DNA of 64,000 nt from an uncultured Mediterraneibacter sp. GTDB taxonomy: Bacteria; Bacillota; Clostridia; Lachnospirales; Lachnospiraceae. Position numbers and translations under genes: made by a program. The stretch covers positions 1-64,000 of the forward strand of contig NZ_CAKRDI010000003.1 in the NCBI RefSeq assembly GCF_934309415.1. Reading direction: 5' to 3'. Positions 63,039 to 64,000 of the stretch are shown here, piece by piece (position 1 is the first letter of the stretch; each line of letters opens with the position of its first letter). The notes under the pieces are model-generated. The model was given only the letters and a program-made list of their open reading frames with translations, did no database searches and was not told the DNA's origin.

Positions 63039-64000
63039 TTATTCAGTGATGAAGTATGATCTTGTCATCATCGGTGGTGGACCGGCAGGACTGGCGGCAG
63101 CAGTTTCGGCAAAGGAAAATGGATGTGACAGTATTCTGATTCTGGAAAGAGACAAAGAACTTGGAGGGATCCTGAACCAATGTATTCACAATGGGTTTGG
63201 ACTGCATACATTTAAAGAAGAACTGACCGGACCGGAATATGCTGCAAGGTTTATTTCACGTGTAAAAGAACTGGAAATCGAATATAAACTGAATACAATG
63301 GTAATGGATATCAGTAGTGAAAAACTGGTTACAGCCATGAATCGTGAGGATGGATTATTTGAAATCCAGGCGGAAGCAGTTGTGCTTGCGATGGGATGCA
63401 GAGAACGTTCCAGAGGGGCACTGAATATTCCAGGATATCGTCCAGCCGGAATCTTTTCAGCAGGAACGGCACAGCGACTGGTGAATATGGAAGGATATCT
63501 GCCGGGACGTGAAGTGGTAATTCTCGGGTCAGGAGATATAGGTCTGATCATGGCACGAAGAATGACACTGGAAGGTGCGAAAGTAAAAGTGGTTGCGGAG
63601 CTGATGCCATATTCGGGCGGATTGAAACGAAACATTGTACAATGTCTGGATGATTATGGAATTCCGTTGAAGCTGAGCCATACAGTTATTGATATCAAAG
63701 GAAAAGAGCGCGTAGAGGGGATCACACTGGCAGAAGTAGATCAGAAAGGAAAACCGATCCCGGGAACCGAGGAAGAGTATTCCTGTGATACCTTGCTACT
63801 ATCCGTGGGACTAATCCCTGAAAATGAGCTTTCACGGGAAATGGGAGTGGAGATGAACGCAGTTACATCCGGCCCAAAAGTAAATGAAAGTCTGGAGACG
63901 AACATAGAAGGTGTTTTTGCCTGTGGAAATGTACTGCATGTTCATGATCTGGTTGATTTTGTATCTCAGGAGGCGGGAGCAGCAGGAAAAAATGCGGCAG
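63031..64000 (+). CDS. GlpB-like FAD/NAD(P)-dependent oxidoreductase, partial
   Basis: The reading frame stays open for 323 codons to the window end, so the 3' part is missing. N-terminal FAD motif VIIGGGPAGLAAAVSA (~11-26), a cysteine in GGILNQCIHNGFG (~48-60), ATG-like motif LAMGCRERSRGAL (~119-131), NAD-binding loop VILGSGDIGLIMARRM (~161-176) and a C-terminal FACGNVLHVHD. It is of the pyridine-nucleotide disulphide reductase type that acts beside GlpA in Firmicutes. GGGAGGTGAG precedes the ATG at 63031. A third gene (GlpC-like, DUF1667) would be expected just outside. Confidence 0.85.
   Translation, partial: MSNYSVMKYDLVIIGGGPAGLAAAVSAKENGCDSILILERDKELGGILNQCIHNGFGLHTFKEELTGPEYAARFISRVKELEIEYKLNTMVMDISSEKLVTAMNREDGLFEIQAEAVVLAMGCRERSRGALNIPGYRPAGIFSAGTAQRLVNMEGYLPGREVVILGSGDIGLIMARRMTLEGAKVKVVAELMPYSGGLKRNIVQCLDDYGIPLKLSHTVIDIKGKERVEGITLAEVDQKGKPIPGTEEEYSCDTLLLSVGLIPENELSREMGVEMNAVTSGPKVNESLETNIEGVFACGNVLHVHDLVDFVSQEAGAAGKNAA

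Overview
The window looks like chromosome of a low-GC anaerobic Firmicute, most likely a gut Lachnospiraceae (Clostridia). The evidence is AGGAGG-type ribosome sites, A/T-rich intergenic DNA with many intrinsic terminators, a T-box in front of metG, a GlpP/GlpA glycerol system, an isolated citrate synthase and aconitase, and 2-hydroxyacyl-CoA dehydratase homologues. No rRNA, tRNA, CRISPR array, transposase or phage gene was recognised. Species cannot be told from the sequence.

Layout. 1-317: a cluster of DnaA-box-like sites, a terminator and an extended -10 promoter. 318-8432: a four-gene Wadjet plasmid-defence operon (jetABCD), followed after 14 bases by an aromatic/neutral amino-acid permease. 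9725-17805: an AT-rich fructoselysine (Amadori product) island in two transcription units, frlD-frlR and frlB-frlO-frlN-frlM-hydroxyacid dehydrogenase-AEC transporter. Both units start at consensus promoters overlapped by the same 20-base operator in opposite orientation. 17921-20963: a 2-hydroxyacyl-CoA-dehydratase-like subunit and a second such subunit fused to its own ATP-dependent activase. 21205-27276: Nudix hydrolase, FliB-type lysine methylase, MATE exporter, TrmH-type methyltransferase, C69 dipeptidase. 27554-36159: citrate synthase, SulP transporter, IscR-like regulator, voltage-gated-type K+ channel, aconitase. 36312-43744: T-box and metG, shikimate dehydrogenase, EamA exporter, HAD phosphatase, nicotinate phosphoribosyltransferase. 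44464-53723: S1-domain protein, a small HPr-like protein, dnaE, pfkA, murI, a DUF1934 protein and an alanine/Na+ symporter. 53860-60405: a small membrane-anchored protein, cardiolipin synthase, a secreted trigger-factor-like lipoprotein, a LacX-type epimerase, and a PadR-controlled SEDS-like membrane protein with an N-terminal HAAS domain. 60581-64000: glpP behind its own leader terminator, then glpA and a partial second FAD subunit cut by the window end.

Two families of non-coding repeats run through the intergenic DNA from about 21 kb to 61 kb. Family A is MITE-like, with ends reading CTAGAGYGTGTCT; in two places the repeat supplies the stop codon of the preceding gene. Family B is about 143 bases long, has GTTACTGTTCA terminal inverted repeats and folds into three consecutive hairpins; three full copies and many modules or remnants are present. 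A separate stretch at 29361-29480 folds into a four-way junction with no unpaired junction bases and is the best structured-RNA candidate.

The most unusual items are the HAAS-SEDS fusion that appears to lack the usual catalytic aspartate, the dehydratase-activase fusion pair, the four-way-junction element, the two repeat families, and the fructoselysine island controlled by a FadR-type rather than the usual HutC-type regulator. Wadjet is already known; its type here (II or III) needs a profile search. Functions come from reading protein motifs by eye. No alignment or database search was run.
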